Positions 50,095 to 59,305 of a stretch of 64,000 nucleotides of DNA are shown here, one piece after another. The translations under genes were made by a program, and so were the position numbers. Origin of the DNA: Methylobacterium mesophilicum SR1.6/6. GTDB lineage: Bacteria > Pseudomonadota > Alphaproteobacteria > Rhizobiales > Beijerinckiaceae. The DNA is taken from NCBI RefSeq assembly GCF_000364445.2, contig NZ_CP043538.1, positions 6,219,447-6,283,446 on the forward strand, written 5' to 3'. Each line of letters opens with the position of its first letter. The first letter of the stretch is position 1. Below the pieces are notes generated by a model. It saw nothing but the letters and a program-made list of their open reading frames with translations. It ran no database searches and was not told the origin of the DNA.

Positions 50095-51756
50095 ATGAGT
50101 CTTGGGGTTGCGGGTGCGGTCGCGCCCGATGTCGCGCCGGGTCTGCTCTCGCGCGAGCGCATCGTCGCCCGGCCGGGCTTCAACCGGTGGCTGGTTCCGC
50201 CGGCGGCGCTCGCGATCCATCTCTGCATCGGGATGGCCTACGGCCTCTCGGTCTTCTGGCTTCCGCTGACGCGGGCGCTCTCCGTCGGCAAGCCCGCGCC
50301 GGCCGCCTGCCCCGACATGGGCGTGATGACTGCCCTGTTCACCACCACCTGTGACTGGCGCGTCAGCGACCTCGTTACGGTCTTCTCCATCGGCATCGTC
50401 GTGCTCGGCCTGTCGGCCGCCCTGTTCGGCGGATGGCTGGAGCGCGCGGGCCCGCGCAAGGCCGGCATCGTGGCCGCGTTGTGCTGGGGCGGCGGCTTCC
50501 TGATCGGCGCGCTCGGCGTCTATGTCCACCAGCTCTGGCTGGTCTGGCTCGGCATGGGCCTGATCGGCGGCGTCGGGCTCGGCCTCGGCTACATCTCGCC
50601 GGTTTCGACCCTCATCAAGTGGTTCCCCGACCGCCGCGGCATGGCCACCGGCATGGCCATCATGGGCTTCGGGGGCGGTGCGATGATCGGCTCGCCGCTC
50701 GCAGACACCCTGATCAAGGGCTTCCGGACCGCGGACTCGGCCGGTGTCTGGCAGACGCTCGCGGTGATGGGGGTCGGCTACATCCTGTTCATGCTGGGCG
50801 GCGCCTTCGGCTACCGCGTTCCTCCGGCCGGCTGGCGCCCGGATGGCTGGACGGCTCCGACCGCCAAGAACGCCATGATCGCCTCGGGTCACGTCCACCT
50901 GCGGGACGCGCACAAGACCTTCCAGTTCTGGATGATCTGGCTCGTCCTGTTCCTCAACGTCTCCGCCGGTATCGGCGTGCTGGCGCTGGCCTCGCCGATG
51001 CTCCAGGAGATCTTCGGCGGCGAGCTGATCGGCCTGCCGGGCACCGGCTTCGCCGCCCTCGACGGCGGCCAGAAGGCGCAGGTCGCGGCAATCGCGGCCG
51101 GCTTCGTCGGCCTGCTCTCGCTGTTCAACATCCTGGGCCGATTCTTCTGGGCCTCGATGTCGGACCGGATCGGGCGGAAGGGCACCTACGCGATCTTCTT
51201 CGCGCTGGGCGGCCTGCTCTACGCGGCGGCGCCCTGGGCGGCCGGCATCGGCTCGCAGGCTTTGTTCGTCGCGATCTTCTGCGTGATCCTGTCCATGTAC
51301 GGCGGCGGCTTCGCGACGGTCCCGGCCTACCTCGCCGACGTGTTCGGCACACAGTTCGTGGGTGCCATCCACGGGCGTCTGCTCACCGCGTGGTCGATGG
51401 CGGGCATCGTCGGGCCGTTCGTCATCACCAAGATCCGCGAGGCGCAGGTCGCCGCGGGCGTGCAGGGGGCGGACCTCTACGGCCGGACCATGTACGTGCT
51501 GGCGAGCTTCCTGGCGGTCGGTTTCCTCTGCAACCTCCTGGTCCGGCCCCTGGCCCAGCGCTGGTTCATGTCCGATTCCGAGCGGGCGTCCCTCGACGTC
51601 CGCACCGGCGCCACGGCCGATGGGCCGTCCGGATCCTTCGGCATCGGGCGCGGCGGTTTCAGCCTCGGCGCCGCCCTGGCCTGGGCGGTGGTCGGCATCC
51701 CGATCGTCTGGGGCATCGGCATCACCCTGTCGAAGGCCTTCATCCTGTTCCGCTGA
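50095..51756 (+). CDS. OFA-family MFS transporter (oxalate/formate exchanger type)
   Basis: 553 residues from the ATG at 50095, behind GAGAGG. About 12-14 membrane spans. The OFA family signature is strong: N-terminal AIHLCIGMAYGLSVFWLPL, GLIGGVGLGLGYISPVSTLIKWFPDRRGMATG (about residues 157-190) and the second-half QFWMIWLVLFLNVSAGIGVLALASPM. OFA transporters move oxalate in exchange for formate or take up small carboxylates. Sitting downstream of a formate dehydrogenase operon and next to a LysR gene, a role in formate or oxalate supply is likely. The loop before the last span is unusually long for the family. Confidence 0.88.
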   Translation: MSLGVAGAVAPDVAPGLLSRERIVARPGFNRWLVPPAALAIHLCIGMAYGLSVFWLPLTRALSVGKPAPAACPDMGVMTALFTTTCDWRVSDLVTVFSIGIVVLGLSAALFGGWLERAGPRKAGIVAALCWGGGFLIGALGVYVHQLWLVWLGMGLIGGVGLGLGYISPVSTLIKWFPDRRGMATGMAIMGFGGGAMIGSPLADTLIKGFRTADSAGVWQTLAVMGVGYILFMLGGAFGYRVPPAGWRPDGWTAPTAKNAMIASGHVHLRDAHKTFQFWMIWLVLFLNVSAGIGVLALASPMLQEIFGGELIGLPGTGFAALDGGQKAQVAAIAAGFVGLLSLFNILGRFFWASMSDRIGRKGTYAIFFALGGLLYAAAPWAAGIGSQALFVAIFCVILSMYGGGFATVPAYLADVFGTQFVGAIHGRLLTAWSMAGIVGPFVITKIREAQVAAGVQGADLYGRTMYVLASFLAVGFLCNLLVRPLAQRWFMSDSERASLDVRTGATADGPSGSFGIGRGGFSLGAALAWAVVGIPIVWGIGITLSKAFILFR

Positions 51757-51832
51757 GGCCGGGCCGCCGGTTGTGGCGGGCGCGGCGGGCCGCTAGGCTC
51801 GGCGCGCCTCGCCGTGCCGGGATCCTTCCGTC

Positions 51833-52750
51833 GTGATCGACAAGCTGGACTTCCTGCTCGCGCTCGCCCGTGAGCAGCATTTCGGCCATGCCGCCGAAGC
51901 CTGCGGGGTGACCCAGCAGACCCTGTCGGCCGGCGTGAAGCAGCTGGAGAACCGCTTCGGCGTGCAGCTCGTTCTGCGCGGATCCCGTTTCCAGGGCTTC
52001 ACCCCCGAGGGTGAGCGGGTGCTGGAATGGGCGCGCCGCATCGTGGCCGACGCGCGGGCGATGCACGAGGAGGTCACGGGCCTGCGCCGAGGGCTGACAG
52101 GCCACCTGCGCATTGCCGCGATCCCGACCGCCCTGCCGATGGTCGTGGAGCTGACGACGCCCTATCGGGAACGCCATCCCGACGTGCGACTCTCGGTGGA
52201 GTCCGCGACCTCGGCAGACATCTTCTCACTGATCGAGAATCTGGAGGCCGATGCCGGGCTCACCTATCTCGACAACGAGCCCCTGGGGCGCGTGGTGTCG
52301 GTCCCGCTGTACCGGGAGCGCTACCGCCTGGTGACGGCCATCGGCGGCCCTTTCGACGGGCGGTCGAGCGTCACCTGGGCCGAGACCAGCAGCCTGCCGC
52401 TCTGCCTGCTCACGCCCAACATGCAGAACAGGCGGATCATCGACCAGCAGATCCGCGAGGCCGGCGCGGACCCCGCCGCCACCCTCGAGTCCAACTCGAT
52501 GATCGTGCTGCTGACCCATGTGCGCACCCTGCGCTGGGCCTCGATCATGCCGGAGATCCTGGTGGACGCCCTGGGCCCCATGGATGGCGTGCGCGCCATT
52601 CCGATCACCGCCCCGGACCTGGAGCACACGATCGGCCTCGTGGCCCCGCGCCGGGAGCCGTCGACACCCATCGTGACGGCTCTGGTCGCTATCGCCCGGT
52701 CGCTCGCGCGGACGCTGGACCCCGACCTGTCTCGATCCGCGCAGGCCTGA
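51833..52750 (+). CDS. LysR-family transcriptional regulator
   Basis: 305 residues from a GTG at 51833. The N-terminal winged HTH is FLLALAREQHFGHAAEACGVTQQTLSAGVKQLENRFG (about residues 7-44), followed by a linker helix and a periplasmic-binding-protein-like effector domain (about 90-290) with HLRIAAIPTALPMVVELTTPYRERHPDV. It lies 76 bp downstream of the OFA transporter, in the same direction. It resembles regulators that control fds genes in other proteobacteria (FdsR-like), so formate or oxalate control of the neighbouring operons is a natural hypothesis. Confidence 0.9.
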   Translation: MIDKLDFLLALAREQHFGHAAEACGVTQQTLSAGVKQLENRFGVQLVLRGSRFQGFTPEGERVLEWARRIVADARAMHEEVTGLRRGLTGHLRIAAIPTALPMVVELTTPYRERHPDVRLSVESATSADIFSLIENLEADAGLTYLDNEPLGRVVSVPLYRERYRLVTAIGGPFDGRSSVTWAETSSLPLCLLTPNMQNRRIIDQQIREAGADPAATLESNSMIVLLTHVRTLRWASIMPEILVDALGPMDGVRAIPITAPDLEHTIGLVAPRREPSTPIVTALVAIARSLARTLDPDLSRSAQA

Positions 52751-52791
52751 CCACCGGCCGCGCCGCCCAGGCCGGCCGGGTCAGAGGCACG

Positions 52792-53043
52792 TCAGGACAG
52801 GAAAAACTCGGGCTCCGGCGGAGAGGGCATGTTCCGTCGGCAGGACCAGACGAGGCCGCCCGCAGCGTCCTCTGTGAGGATCCCGATGCCCGGTACATCC
52901 GCCAGGAACGCGCCCATGGCGCGGCTGGCAACCTCGATCGCCGCGGTGACGGTCGGCGCCTCGATAGTCTGGGAGGCTATATCGACGCTGCCTTCGGCCC
53001 GGCGCCGAGCTATGCGCAACCTGTATTGCATTCGAATACGCAA
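52792..53043 (-). CDS. Small hypothetical protein
   Basis: 83 residues from an ATG at 53043 (a second in-frame ATG lies four codons later). It is basic at the N-terminus (RIRMQYRLRIARRR), has a helical middle (IEAPTVTAAIEVASRAMGAFLADVPG) and ends in FFLS. No family recognised. Divergent from the response regulator across an AT-rich intergenic stretch. Confidence 0.45.
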   Translation of the reverse strand: MRIRMQYRLRIARRRAEGSVDIASQTIEAPTVTAAIEVASRAMGAFLADVPGIGILTEDAAGGLVWSCRRNMPSPPEPEFFLS

Positions 53044-53259
53044 CTCAAGTTATAATCTCAGACTTTCGGATGGCACTTCTGTATAAAGATCATGTTTTCC
53101 GCAAAAGCACAATGGCGGCAGCGTTTTATGCGCGCGGCGGCGCTGTAAATGCCACTTCTGCTTACAAAACTTGATAAATTGCAACTCTGCGTGGCTTGAT
53201 CGAGGCGCGGATTTGATAGTTCATGAACCGTGAGGGGTGGCGGCGGAGAATTTCTGGTG

Positions 53260-53655
53260 ATGTGTTCGCGCTCGAAGATGCCGCGCCGTTCACAGCCAGC
53301 GGTACTCGTCGTGGAAGATGAAGTCATTGAGCGGATGGCCGCCGTCGAGGGACTGGAAATCGCCGGATACGAGGCCGTTGACGTCTGCAGCGCGGCGGAT
53401 GCTGTCTGTGCCTTGGAAAATTTAGACACTATTCGTGTGGTCATCACCGATATCGATCTGCGCGGTCGGCTCGACGGTATCGTCTTGGCGGCCTGCATCG
53501 ACCGCCGCTGGCCGAAGGTCGGCATCATCATGACCTCCGGCAAGGTCGAGCCGGTTCCCGGCGACGTGCCGAGCGGGGCCTGTTTCCTGCGCAAGCCCTA
53601 TGCCCGAGCGCGTATGCTGGCTGCCGTGCGGGGCATCATCGCGCAGCACGCCTGA
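53260..53655 (+). CDS. Single-domain response regulator (CheY-like)
   Basis: 131 residues from the ATG at 53260; GTG at 53230 and ATG at 53278 are alternatives, with GGCGGAGA at 53240-53247 as the best ribosome binding site. The receiver fold carries acidic residues in VLVVEDEVIE, the phospho-acceptor in VVITDIDLRG (about residue 66), the switch Ser in MTSGKVE and Lys in FLRKPYAR. There is no output domain, so it acts by protein contact or as a phosphate sink. The partner kinase is not nearby. The upstream 200 bp is markedly AT-rich. Confidence 0.88.
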   Translation: MCSRSKMPRRSQPAVLVVEDEVIERMAAVEGLEIAGYEAVDVCSAADAVCALENLDTIRVVITDIDLRGRLDGIVLAACIDRRWPKVGIIMTSGKVEPVPGDVPSGACFLRKPYARARMLAAVRGIIAQHA

Positions 53656-53842
53656 AGACTGCGCGGGTCGCGATCTGACCTGCGCCCGGTGCACGGCGGC
53701 CCGGCCTGTCCGGGTAACGGCTCCGGCGCTGCCGGCCGCGCGCGGCGTGAAGCGATCGGGACAACGCTGGGCCGATCGAGGGTGCGCAACCCTGGGGCAG
53801 GCGACTGCAACCGTCATGACGGCGTAGTCTCGAGCGATGCGG

Positions 53843-55108
53843 TCAGACGGGGATCCGATCGTCTGGCCCCGACTGCCGGGCTGCGGGGTCGAGCGGGATC
53901 GCCAGCGACGCCACGACGAGGGCCATGAAGAACAGGACGTACTGATTGACCGAGAGCTCCTCGAACATCAGCGACGGGATCAGGAACAGGGCTGTGTAGG
54001 TCAGCAGCGGACCGGCAGCCGCGGGCGCCGTCAGGATCCGTATGAGCCCCGCGACGAGGAGCAGAAGCGTGGCGAGTCCGCTCTGCAGCGCCAGGGAGAC
54101 GAACCCGTTATGCGGCGTCACGAGGCCGGTGAGCGCCTGGAGTTCCTCGCGCCGGGCGATCTCGCCGACGCCGAACGGGTAGGCGGCGACGAGCTGAAGG
54201 GCGGAGACCCCGGACAGGAACCGCTCGTCGACGTTGCCGGAGAGGTTGGTGTCCGCGGCGAAGCGCCTCTCGAGCGCCTGCGCCAGGGTCCCGGGGAGGG
54301 GGATGTCCCCGGTCAGCGACCAAGCGATCGCCAGGACGCTCAGGATCCCGAGCACGCTCAGCACGACGGGCGCCCGCAGGTTCCGCCGCATCAGCACGGC
54401 CAGACACAGCAGCGGCATGAACAGGCCCGCCCGGTTGTTCGTCAGGGGGAAGCTCGTCAGCAGGGCCGCGACATAGACGAGGTAGATCGCCTTCACGCGG
54501 TAGCGCAGGCTCAGCAGCAGTGCCGCAGCCCCGGCGACCGCGAAGACGTGGCCGGTCTCGTTTCCGGAGACCCAGAGCCCGCCCAGCTTGTCCTGGAAGA
54601 ACAGCCTCAGTTCCTCGTCGACCCCGTCCGTCGGAACCGCGAGGCCGAAGCGCTCCAGGGACGCGCCCGTCGAGGCGAGCAGCAGGACGGCGACGGATCC
54701 GAGGAGGCCCGCCAGCAGGCCCATGCAGAAGGCATTCTCGAGGCGCCGGTCGCGGAACAGGACGAGCAGGATGAACCCCTGGACGATGTAGAGCAGCAGG
54801 ACGAGCGTCAGGTAGATGTCGCCCGCCAGCGTGTGCGCCTTCAGGACCAGAGAGATCGCGATCAGGGCGACGATCCCCATGATCGGCGCGATGTTGTGCA
54901 GGGCTTCCGCGACGACGGCGCGGCGTAGGCCGAACCAGGGGATCAGCAGGAAGGGCAGGAGATCGGACAGGCGCTGGAACGGCAACCCGAAGGACGAGGT
55001 GAGAACGTTGAACTGCAGGGCCGCGCCGAGGAGGAAAACGGCTGCGCCGTCGACCACGACGGACGATGCCGGCGCGTGCTCCCTCATCGACGCTGTCCGT
55101 CCCGTCAT
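53843..55108 (-). CDS. O-antigen/exopolysaccharide polymerase-like membrane protein (Wzy/WaaL family)
   Basis: 421 residues from the ATG at 55108. The long open frame running to 56830 is only readthrough. About 10-12 membrane spans with the large periplasmic loop and the Wzy/WaaL pattern of the O-antigen ligase family (LTNNRAGLFMPLLCLAVL and VTPHNGFVSLALQSGLAT, the His and following residues being the conserved ligase motif). It would polymerise or transfer lipid-linked oligosaccharide repeat units made by the glycosyltransferases of the same operon after Wzx flips them. It is the last gene of the minus-strand operon. Confidence 0.8.
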   Translation of the reverse strand: MTGRTASMREHAPASSVVVDGAAVFLLGAALQFNVLTSSFGLPFQRLSDLLPFLLIPWFGLRRAVVAEALHNIAPIMGIVALIAISLVLKAHTLAGDIYLTLVLLLYIVQGFILLVLFRDRRLENAFCMGLLAGLLGSVAVLLLASTGASLERFGLAVPTDGVDEELRLFFQDKLGGLWVSGNETGHVFAVAGAAALLLSLRYRVKAIYLVYVAALLTSFPLTNNRAGLFMPLLCLAVLMRRNLRAPVVLSVLGILSVLAIAWSLTGDIPLPGTLAQALERRFAADTNLSGNVDERFLSGVSALQLVAAYPFGVGEIARREELQALTGLVTPHNGFVSLALQSGLATLLLLVAGLIRILTAPAAAGPLLTYTALFLIPSLMFEELSVNQYVLFFMALVVASLAIPLDPAARQSGPDDRIPV

Positions 55109-55200
55109 GGTCCCGACCCGTTCGAACGCCCGCGCATCCCGCCGCGGGTGCCGGTCCGTCGCCGTCACTCTCGCCCACAAAGGTTGGCGGAGGGTGCAGA

Positions 55201-56721
55201 TCAGCCGTTGCGGCGCAGGAAGAAGGCGAGGGCGGTCCGCACCGTATTCCGCATGAGGGCCTGGGCGAGCCCGGCATAGGCCAGGACGCCGACCCCGACC
55301 GCCGCGAACAGGCCGAACCGGTCGCCGAAGGCCTCGCGGATCGGGTCCTGGACCAGCAGAACCAATCCCGCCATCACCGCCGCGCAGGTCGTCACCGGCA
55401 GGAGCACGCGGGCGAGGTTCAGGTTGCTCACCGAGACGAGGCGGCCGGCCCGGCCCACGATCAGGGGCGTGAACAGGTAGGCCCGCACCACGTGCCCGGC
55501 GGCCAGAGCCGCGAGTCCCAGGGGCGCCGTCACGACGGCTGCCACCGCGCCGAGGCCGAACTGGGCGCCCGCCAGCCGCAGTGCGGTGCCGGTCTGCCCG
55601 AGCGCGGTGAAGATCATCCACAGCATCGAGGTGGCGACGAATTCCGGCGCCAGGAGCGCCAGCGTCCGCAGGACCGGCGCCGCATCGTGCCACTGGTCGC
55701 CGAACAGGAACGGGATCAGCGTCGGGGCGACGGCCGCCATGCCGAAGAAGGCCGGGACCGCCACGAAGGCCGAGGCCACGGTGAAGCCCCGGAAGGCCGC
55801 TGCGAGCTCCGCCGGTTGGTCCTGCAGGCGGGCATAGGTGGTCAGGCCGACCGTGGTGAGGGGGATGACCGCCACTTGGCTCACGAGGTCGATGCACCGC
55901 CACGCGAGGCGCAGGTACCCGACATCGGCGGCCGACAGGAAGTAGGCGGCGATCACCTCCTGGCTGCGGATCGACGCGACGAGCAGCAGGTAGGTGCAGA
56001 AGATCCGCGAGCCGAAGGCGATCTGCGCGCGCGCGGCGGCGAGGTCCACCCGGCGGGCCGGGATCCAGCGGGACGCCGTCCAGGTCAGCAGCGTGGTCGC
56101 CGTGGCGGCGACGAGGCGCTGCACAACGAGGCTCCAGACGCCGTAGCCGGCAAACGCCAGCGCCAGGGCGGCCGCGCCCCCCAGGATGTTGGAGCCGAGC
56201 GCCCGCAGGGCGAGCTTCCGGAAGCCGAAGCTGCGCTGCAGGCGCGCCTCGTGGATGGCGCCGGCGGCGGTGATCACGAAACAGGCCGAGAGCGCGCACA
56301 GGACCGGGCGCAGCTCCGGCAGGTCGAAGATCCAGGCGATCGGGGCCGAGAGGGCCACCAGCGCCGCCGCGCAGAGCGCGCCCGCCGCGAGCATCACCCA
56401 GAACGCGGTGGCGGCGAAGTCTTCGTCGCAATCGGCGCGCTGCACCACCGCGTCCGGCAGGCCGCAGCGGGCCACGATCTGCAGGATGTCGATGAAGACG
56501 GCGGCGATCGCCACCATCCCGAACTCCGCCGGGCCGATCAGTCGCGCGAGCACGAGGAAGACCCCGAAGCTCAGGACGACGTTGCCCACGGAGGCGAGCG
56601 CGACCCACCGCGCCGCGTCGAAGGATCGGCCGGTCACCTCCCTGCCGGAGAGGCCCGGCACGATCTCGGAGGCGTCCGCGGCCGCCGCGGCCTCGGTCAG
56701 AACCGGCGTGCCGGCGCTCAC
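55201..56721 (-). CDS. Polysaccharide flippase (Wzx / PST family)
   Basis: 506 residues. Fourteen predicted spans in the polysaccharide transporter pattern: WVALASVGNVVLSFGVFLVLARLIGPAEFGMVAIAAVFIDI at the N-terminus, VVQRADCDEDFAATAFWVMLAAG, and ARLQRSFGFRKLALRALGSNILGG. It flips undecaprenyl-linked repeat units across the inner membrane. It overlaps the upstream glycosyltransferase gene by 4 bp and lies 92 bp before the polymerase gene. The MOP superfamily assignment is firm; substrate is unknown. Confidence 0.88.
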   Translation of the reverse strand: MSAGTPVLTEAAAAADASEIVPGLSGREVTGRSFDAARWVALASVGNVVLSFGVFLVLARLIGPAEFGMVAIAAVFIDILQIVARCGLPDAVVQRADCDEDFAATAFWVMLAAGALCAAALVALSAPIAWIFDLPELRPVLCALSACFVITAAGAIHEARLQRSFGFRKLALRALGSNILGGAAALALAFAGYGVWSLVVQRLVAATATTLLTWTASRWIPARRVDLAAARAQIAFGSRIFCTYLLLVASIRSQEVIAAYFLSAADVGYLRLAWRCIDLVSQVAVIPLTTVGLTTYARLQDQPAELAAAFRGFTVASAFVAVPAFFGMAAVAPTLIPFLFGDQWHDAAPVLRTLALLAPEFVATSMLWMIFTALGQTGTALRLAGAQFGLGAVAAVVTAPLGLAALAAGHVVRAYLFTPLIVGRAGRLVSVSNLNLARVLLPVTTCAAVMAGLVLLVQDPIREAFGDRFGLFAAVGVGVLAYAGLAQALMRNTVRTALAFFLRRNG

Positions 56722-58055
56722 GGCCGGGCCGCCCGACGCTCGGCGACGAGTTCGGCGTAGAGGTCGAGGTACTTCTCGGCGACGCGCTCCGAGGTCGATT
56801 CGCGGATGACGTGCTGGAAGCTGCGCTCATCCGGCAGATCGCCGCGCCCCCGCGCGATCACGGCCTGCAGCCGCGCGGCGAGGTCGGCATCGTCGCCCGG
56901 CGTGAACAGCCAGTCGGCGTTGTCCTCGCCGATGAGTTCGGGAATCCCGCCCGAGGCGGCGCCGATCACCGGGACGCCCATCGTGTAGGCTTCGTAGATC
57001 GTGCGCGGCGAGGGCTCGGCCCAGAACGACGGCACGACGAGCACGTCGATGGCGCTGAGGAAGTCGGCGGGCTTGGCCCAGCCGACGAACTCCACCGGCA
57101 GGCCGTCGGCCCGCGCCTTGAAGCGTTCGATCGAGTCGTCCATCGCCTGCCCGGCCACGAGGCAGCGCCAGTCGCCGGGCCCGATCCGGCGGAACGCGTC
57201 GATCAGCGTGCCGACGCCCTTCTCGGTGTTGATCCGGCCGAGATAGCCGAAGGTCATCGGCTTGCCCGTCCGGTCGATCCGCCGCCGCGCCTCCGGGTCG
57301 CCCTCCGGGACGGTGCAGGAGTAGAAGATCACCCGGCGGCGCTCCGGCGCGAGATGGGTGAACAGGCCGTGGGCGACGTGGGTCTTGAGGATCTCGGTGC
57401 CGACGCTCACGACGGCGTCCACGGCGCGGTTGGTGACCTGCTTGGCCGCGTTGACCACCTTGCAGCCGAGGTGCCAGCGCTCGCACGGCTTGCCGTTCTT
57501 GAACATGGCGGCGTTGCCGCAGATCAGGTCGTACTCGCAGACCGTGTGGACGATCGGGATGCCGCGCTTGGCCGCCTCGCGCCAGACCAGGGTCGAGACG
57601 TCGAGAAGCGAGTGCGTGTTGACGATGTCGGGCCGGAAGTCGTCGAGGACCCGGCCGAACTCGGCCGCGATGGCGAAATTCCACTGCTGCTTGAGCTTCG
57701 CCCAGGCACGGCCGACGCGGCTCGCCTTGGGCCAGTCCTCCAGCCAGAAATCGTTGTGGTGCGCCATGCGGTAGACGGTGACGCCACCGCGCACGCTCTT
57801 GGGCTCGGGCTCCCGAGCGATGCAGGCCGCCGCGACCGTGTGGCCCGCCGCGACCAGTTCCTCGGCGAGGTGCTCCACCGAGCGCTCCGCGCCGCCCACG
57901 ATGTAGGGCGGGTAGAGCGCGCTGAGGTGCAGGATCCGCAGCGGCGTCGTGGCGGCGCGCAGGGCACTGCTGTCGAGCCGCGCGTCGCGACCCGAGGCGG
58001 CCGGCGTGCCGGGCATGAGGCGGGCGTAGGCCTGGGGCAGGGCGGCGGCGGTCAT
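56718..58055 (-). CDS. GT4-type glycosyltransferase
   Basis: 445 residues from the ATG at 58055. GT-B fold: the donor-acceptor N-terminal half has LRILHLSALYPPYIVGGAERSVEHLAEELVAAGH (about residues 39-72) with an acceptor-side HTVCEYDLICGN. The C-terminal half has MTFGYLGRINTEKGVGTLIDAF and the family E(x7)E nucleotide-sugar motif in EPSPRTIYEAYTMGVPVIGAASGGIPELI. It adds one sugar to the repeat unit. Stop and start overlap with neighbours (TCATG) tie it into the operon. It resembles the next upstream gene in length and motif order, so the pair may be an old duplication. Confidence 0.88.
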   Translation of the reverse strand: MTAAALPQAYARLMPGTPAASGRDARLDSSALRAATTPLRILHLSALYPPYIVGGAERSVEHLAEELVAAGHTVAAACIAREPEPKSVRGGVTVYRMAHHNDFWLEDWPKASRVGRAWAKLKQQWNFAIAAEFGRVLDDFRPDIVNTHSLLDVSTLVWREAAKRGIPIVHTVCEYDLICGNAAMFKNGKPCERWHLGCKVVNAAKQVTNRAVDAVVSVGTEILKTHVAHGLFTHLAPERRRVIFYSCTVPEGDPEARRRIDRTGKPMTFGYLGRINTEKGVGTLIDAFRRIGPGDWRCLVAGQAMDDSIERFKARADGLPVEFVGWAKPADFLSAIDVLVVPSFWAEPSPRTIYEAYTMGVPVIGAASGGIPELIGEDNADWLFTPGDDADLAARLQAVIARGRGDLPDERSFQHVIRESTSERVAEKYLDLYAELVAERRAARP

Positions 58056-59305
58056 GGACGGCACTCGCTGAGGTGCGGGCGCTTCGCGCGCGCCGGGGAG
58101 GGTTCGGAAAGCAAAGCGCTGCGGGCCGCAGCGTAGAGATCGAGGTAGGCGGACGCGACGGCGGCCGGATCGGTCCCGGCGCGGACCGCCGCGGCGCGGG
58201 CGAGCCCGTCGGCGAGCCGGCCGGGCTCGTCGATGACCCGCGCCATCGCCGTGGCCAGGGCAGCGGGGTCGCCGGGCGGCACGAGCCACGGGCCGTAGCC
58301 GATCTGCTCGCCGATGCCGCCGATGGCGGTCCCGATCACCGGCACGCCGCGGCCATAGGCTTCCGCCACCGTCCGGCCGAAAGCCTCGGGCCAGACCGGC
58401 GGGACGACGAGGCAGTCGATGCCGTCCAGGAAGGCGTCGCGCTCCGCGTAGCCCAGGAAGGTGACCGGCAGCCCCTCGGCTCGGGTTTGGTAGCGGTCGA
58501 GCCCGTCCGCGGCCCGGCCGGCGACCGCGAGGTGCCAGCCCCGGTGCGGCAGGCGCCGGCAGGCGTCGAGCAGCACGTCGAAACCCTTCGACGGCTCGAT
58601 GCGGCCGAGATAGCCGAACCGCACGGGCGCGCCCGGTGATCGCGGCTCGCGGGTCGGCGGGTCAGCCAGCGGGATCGGGTTCCAGATCACCTGACGCAGG
58701 GCCGCCGGCACCGTCTCGAAGAAGCCGGCCGCGACGTGCCGGTCCAGGATGTCCGAACCCACGGCGGCGACCGCCGTGACCGCCCGCTGGCAGCGCCGGT
58801 GCGGCTCCGAATAGACCCGGCATTTCAGGTGCTGGCCGGCGCAGGCTTGGCCGTGCCGTGCCATCGCGCCGTTGGTGCAGAGGCTCGTGAAGTCGTGCAG
58901 CGTATGCACCACCGGGACGCCGAGCCGCCGGAGCATCGGCCAGATGGCCGGGGGCAGCTCCGAGATCGAGTGCGTGTTGACGACGTCCGGCGCGAAGTCC
59001 CGGACCGCGGCCGCCATCCGGGCGAGCGTCGGCCGGTTCCACTGGGTGGCGAGCTTGTAGCGAAGGCGGTCGAGGCGCCCGCGCTGCGGCCAATCGAGGA
59101 TGTGGAACGGCGTCCCGTGGCCGGTGCGGTAGACGGTGACGCCGTCCTGCATCGCCGGCGCCTGCACCTGCCGGGAGGCGCAGGCGACCGCGACCGCGAC
59201 GGCGTGGCCCAGCCCGACCTGGCTGCGCGCCAGCGTCTCGACCATCAGCTCCGCGCCGCCGACCTGCTCGGGCGCGTAGAGGGAGCTAAGGTGCAGGATG
59301 CGCAT
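58052..59305 (-). CDS. GT4-type glycosyltransferase
   Basis: 417 residues. The GT-B fold starts MRILHLSSLYAPEQVGGAELMVETLARSQVGLGH, and the nucleotide-sugar half has VRFGYLGRIEPSKGFDVLLDACRRLP and EAFGRTVAEAYGRGVPVIGTAIGGIGEQI (E-x7-E class). Overlaps by 4 bp with the next gene downstream and by 20 bp with the gene upstream. Its N-terminal and sugar-binding segments are close to those of the downstream enzyme, though overall identity looks moderate. Acts in the cytosol on the lipid-linked precursor. Confidence 0.88.
   Translation of the reverse strand: MRILHLSSLYAPEQVGGAELMVETLARSQVGLGHAVAVAVACASRQVQAPAMQDGVTVYRTGHGTPFHILDWPQRGRLDRLRYKLATQWNRPTLARMAAAVRDFAPDVVNTHSISELPPAIWPMLRRLGVPVVHTLHDFTSLCTNGAMARHGQACAGQHLKCRVYSEPHRRCQRAVTAVAAVGSDILDRHVAAGFFETVPAALRQVIWNPIPLADPPTREPRSPGAPVRFGYLGRIEPSKGFDVLLDACRRLPHRGWHLAVAGRAADGLDRYQTRAEGLPVTFLGYAERDAFLDGIDCLVVPPVWPEAFGRTVAEAYGRGVPVIGTAIGGIGEQIGYGPWLVPPGDPAALATAMARVIDEPGRLADGLARAAAVRAGTDPAAVASAYLDLYAAARSALLSEPSPARAKRPHLSECRP

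Noticed and set aside
53843..56830. 995-residue minus-strand ORF as one protein
   Set aside because: Only its C-terminal 421 residues are hydrophobic and polymerase-like; the first 570 residues are an arginine/glycine-rich shadow of the flippase gene on another frame.
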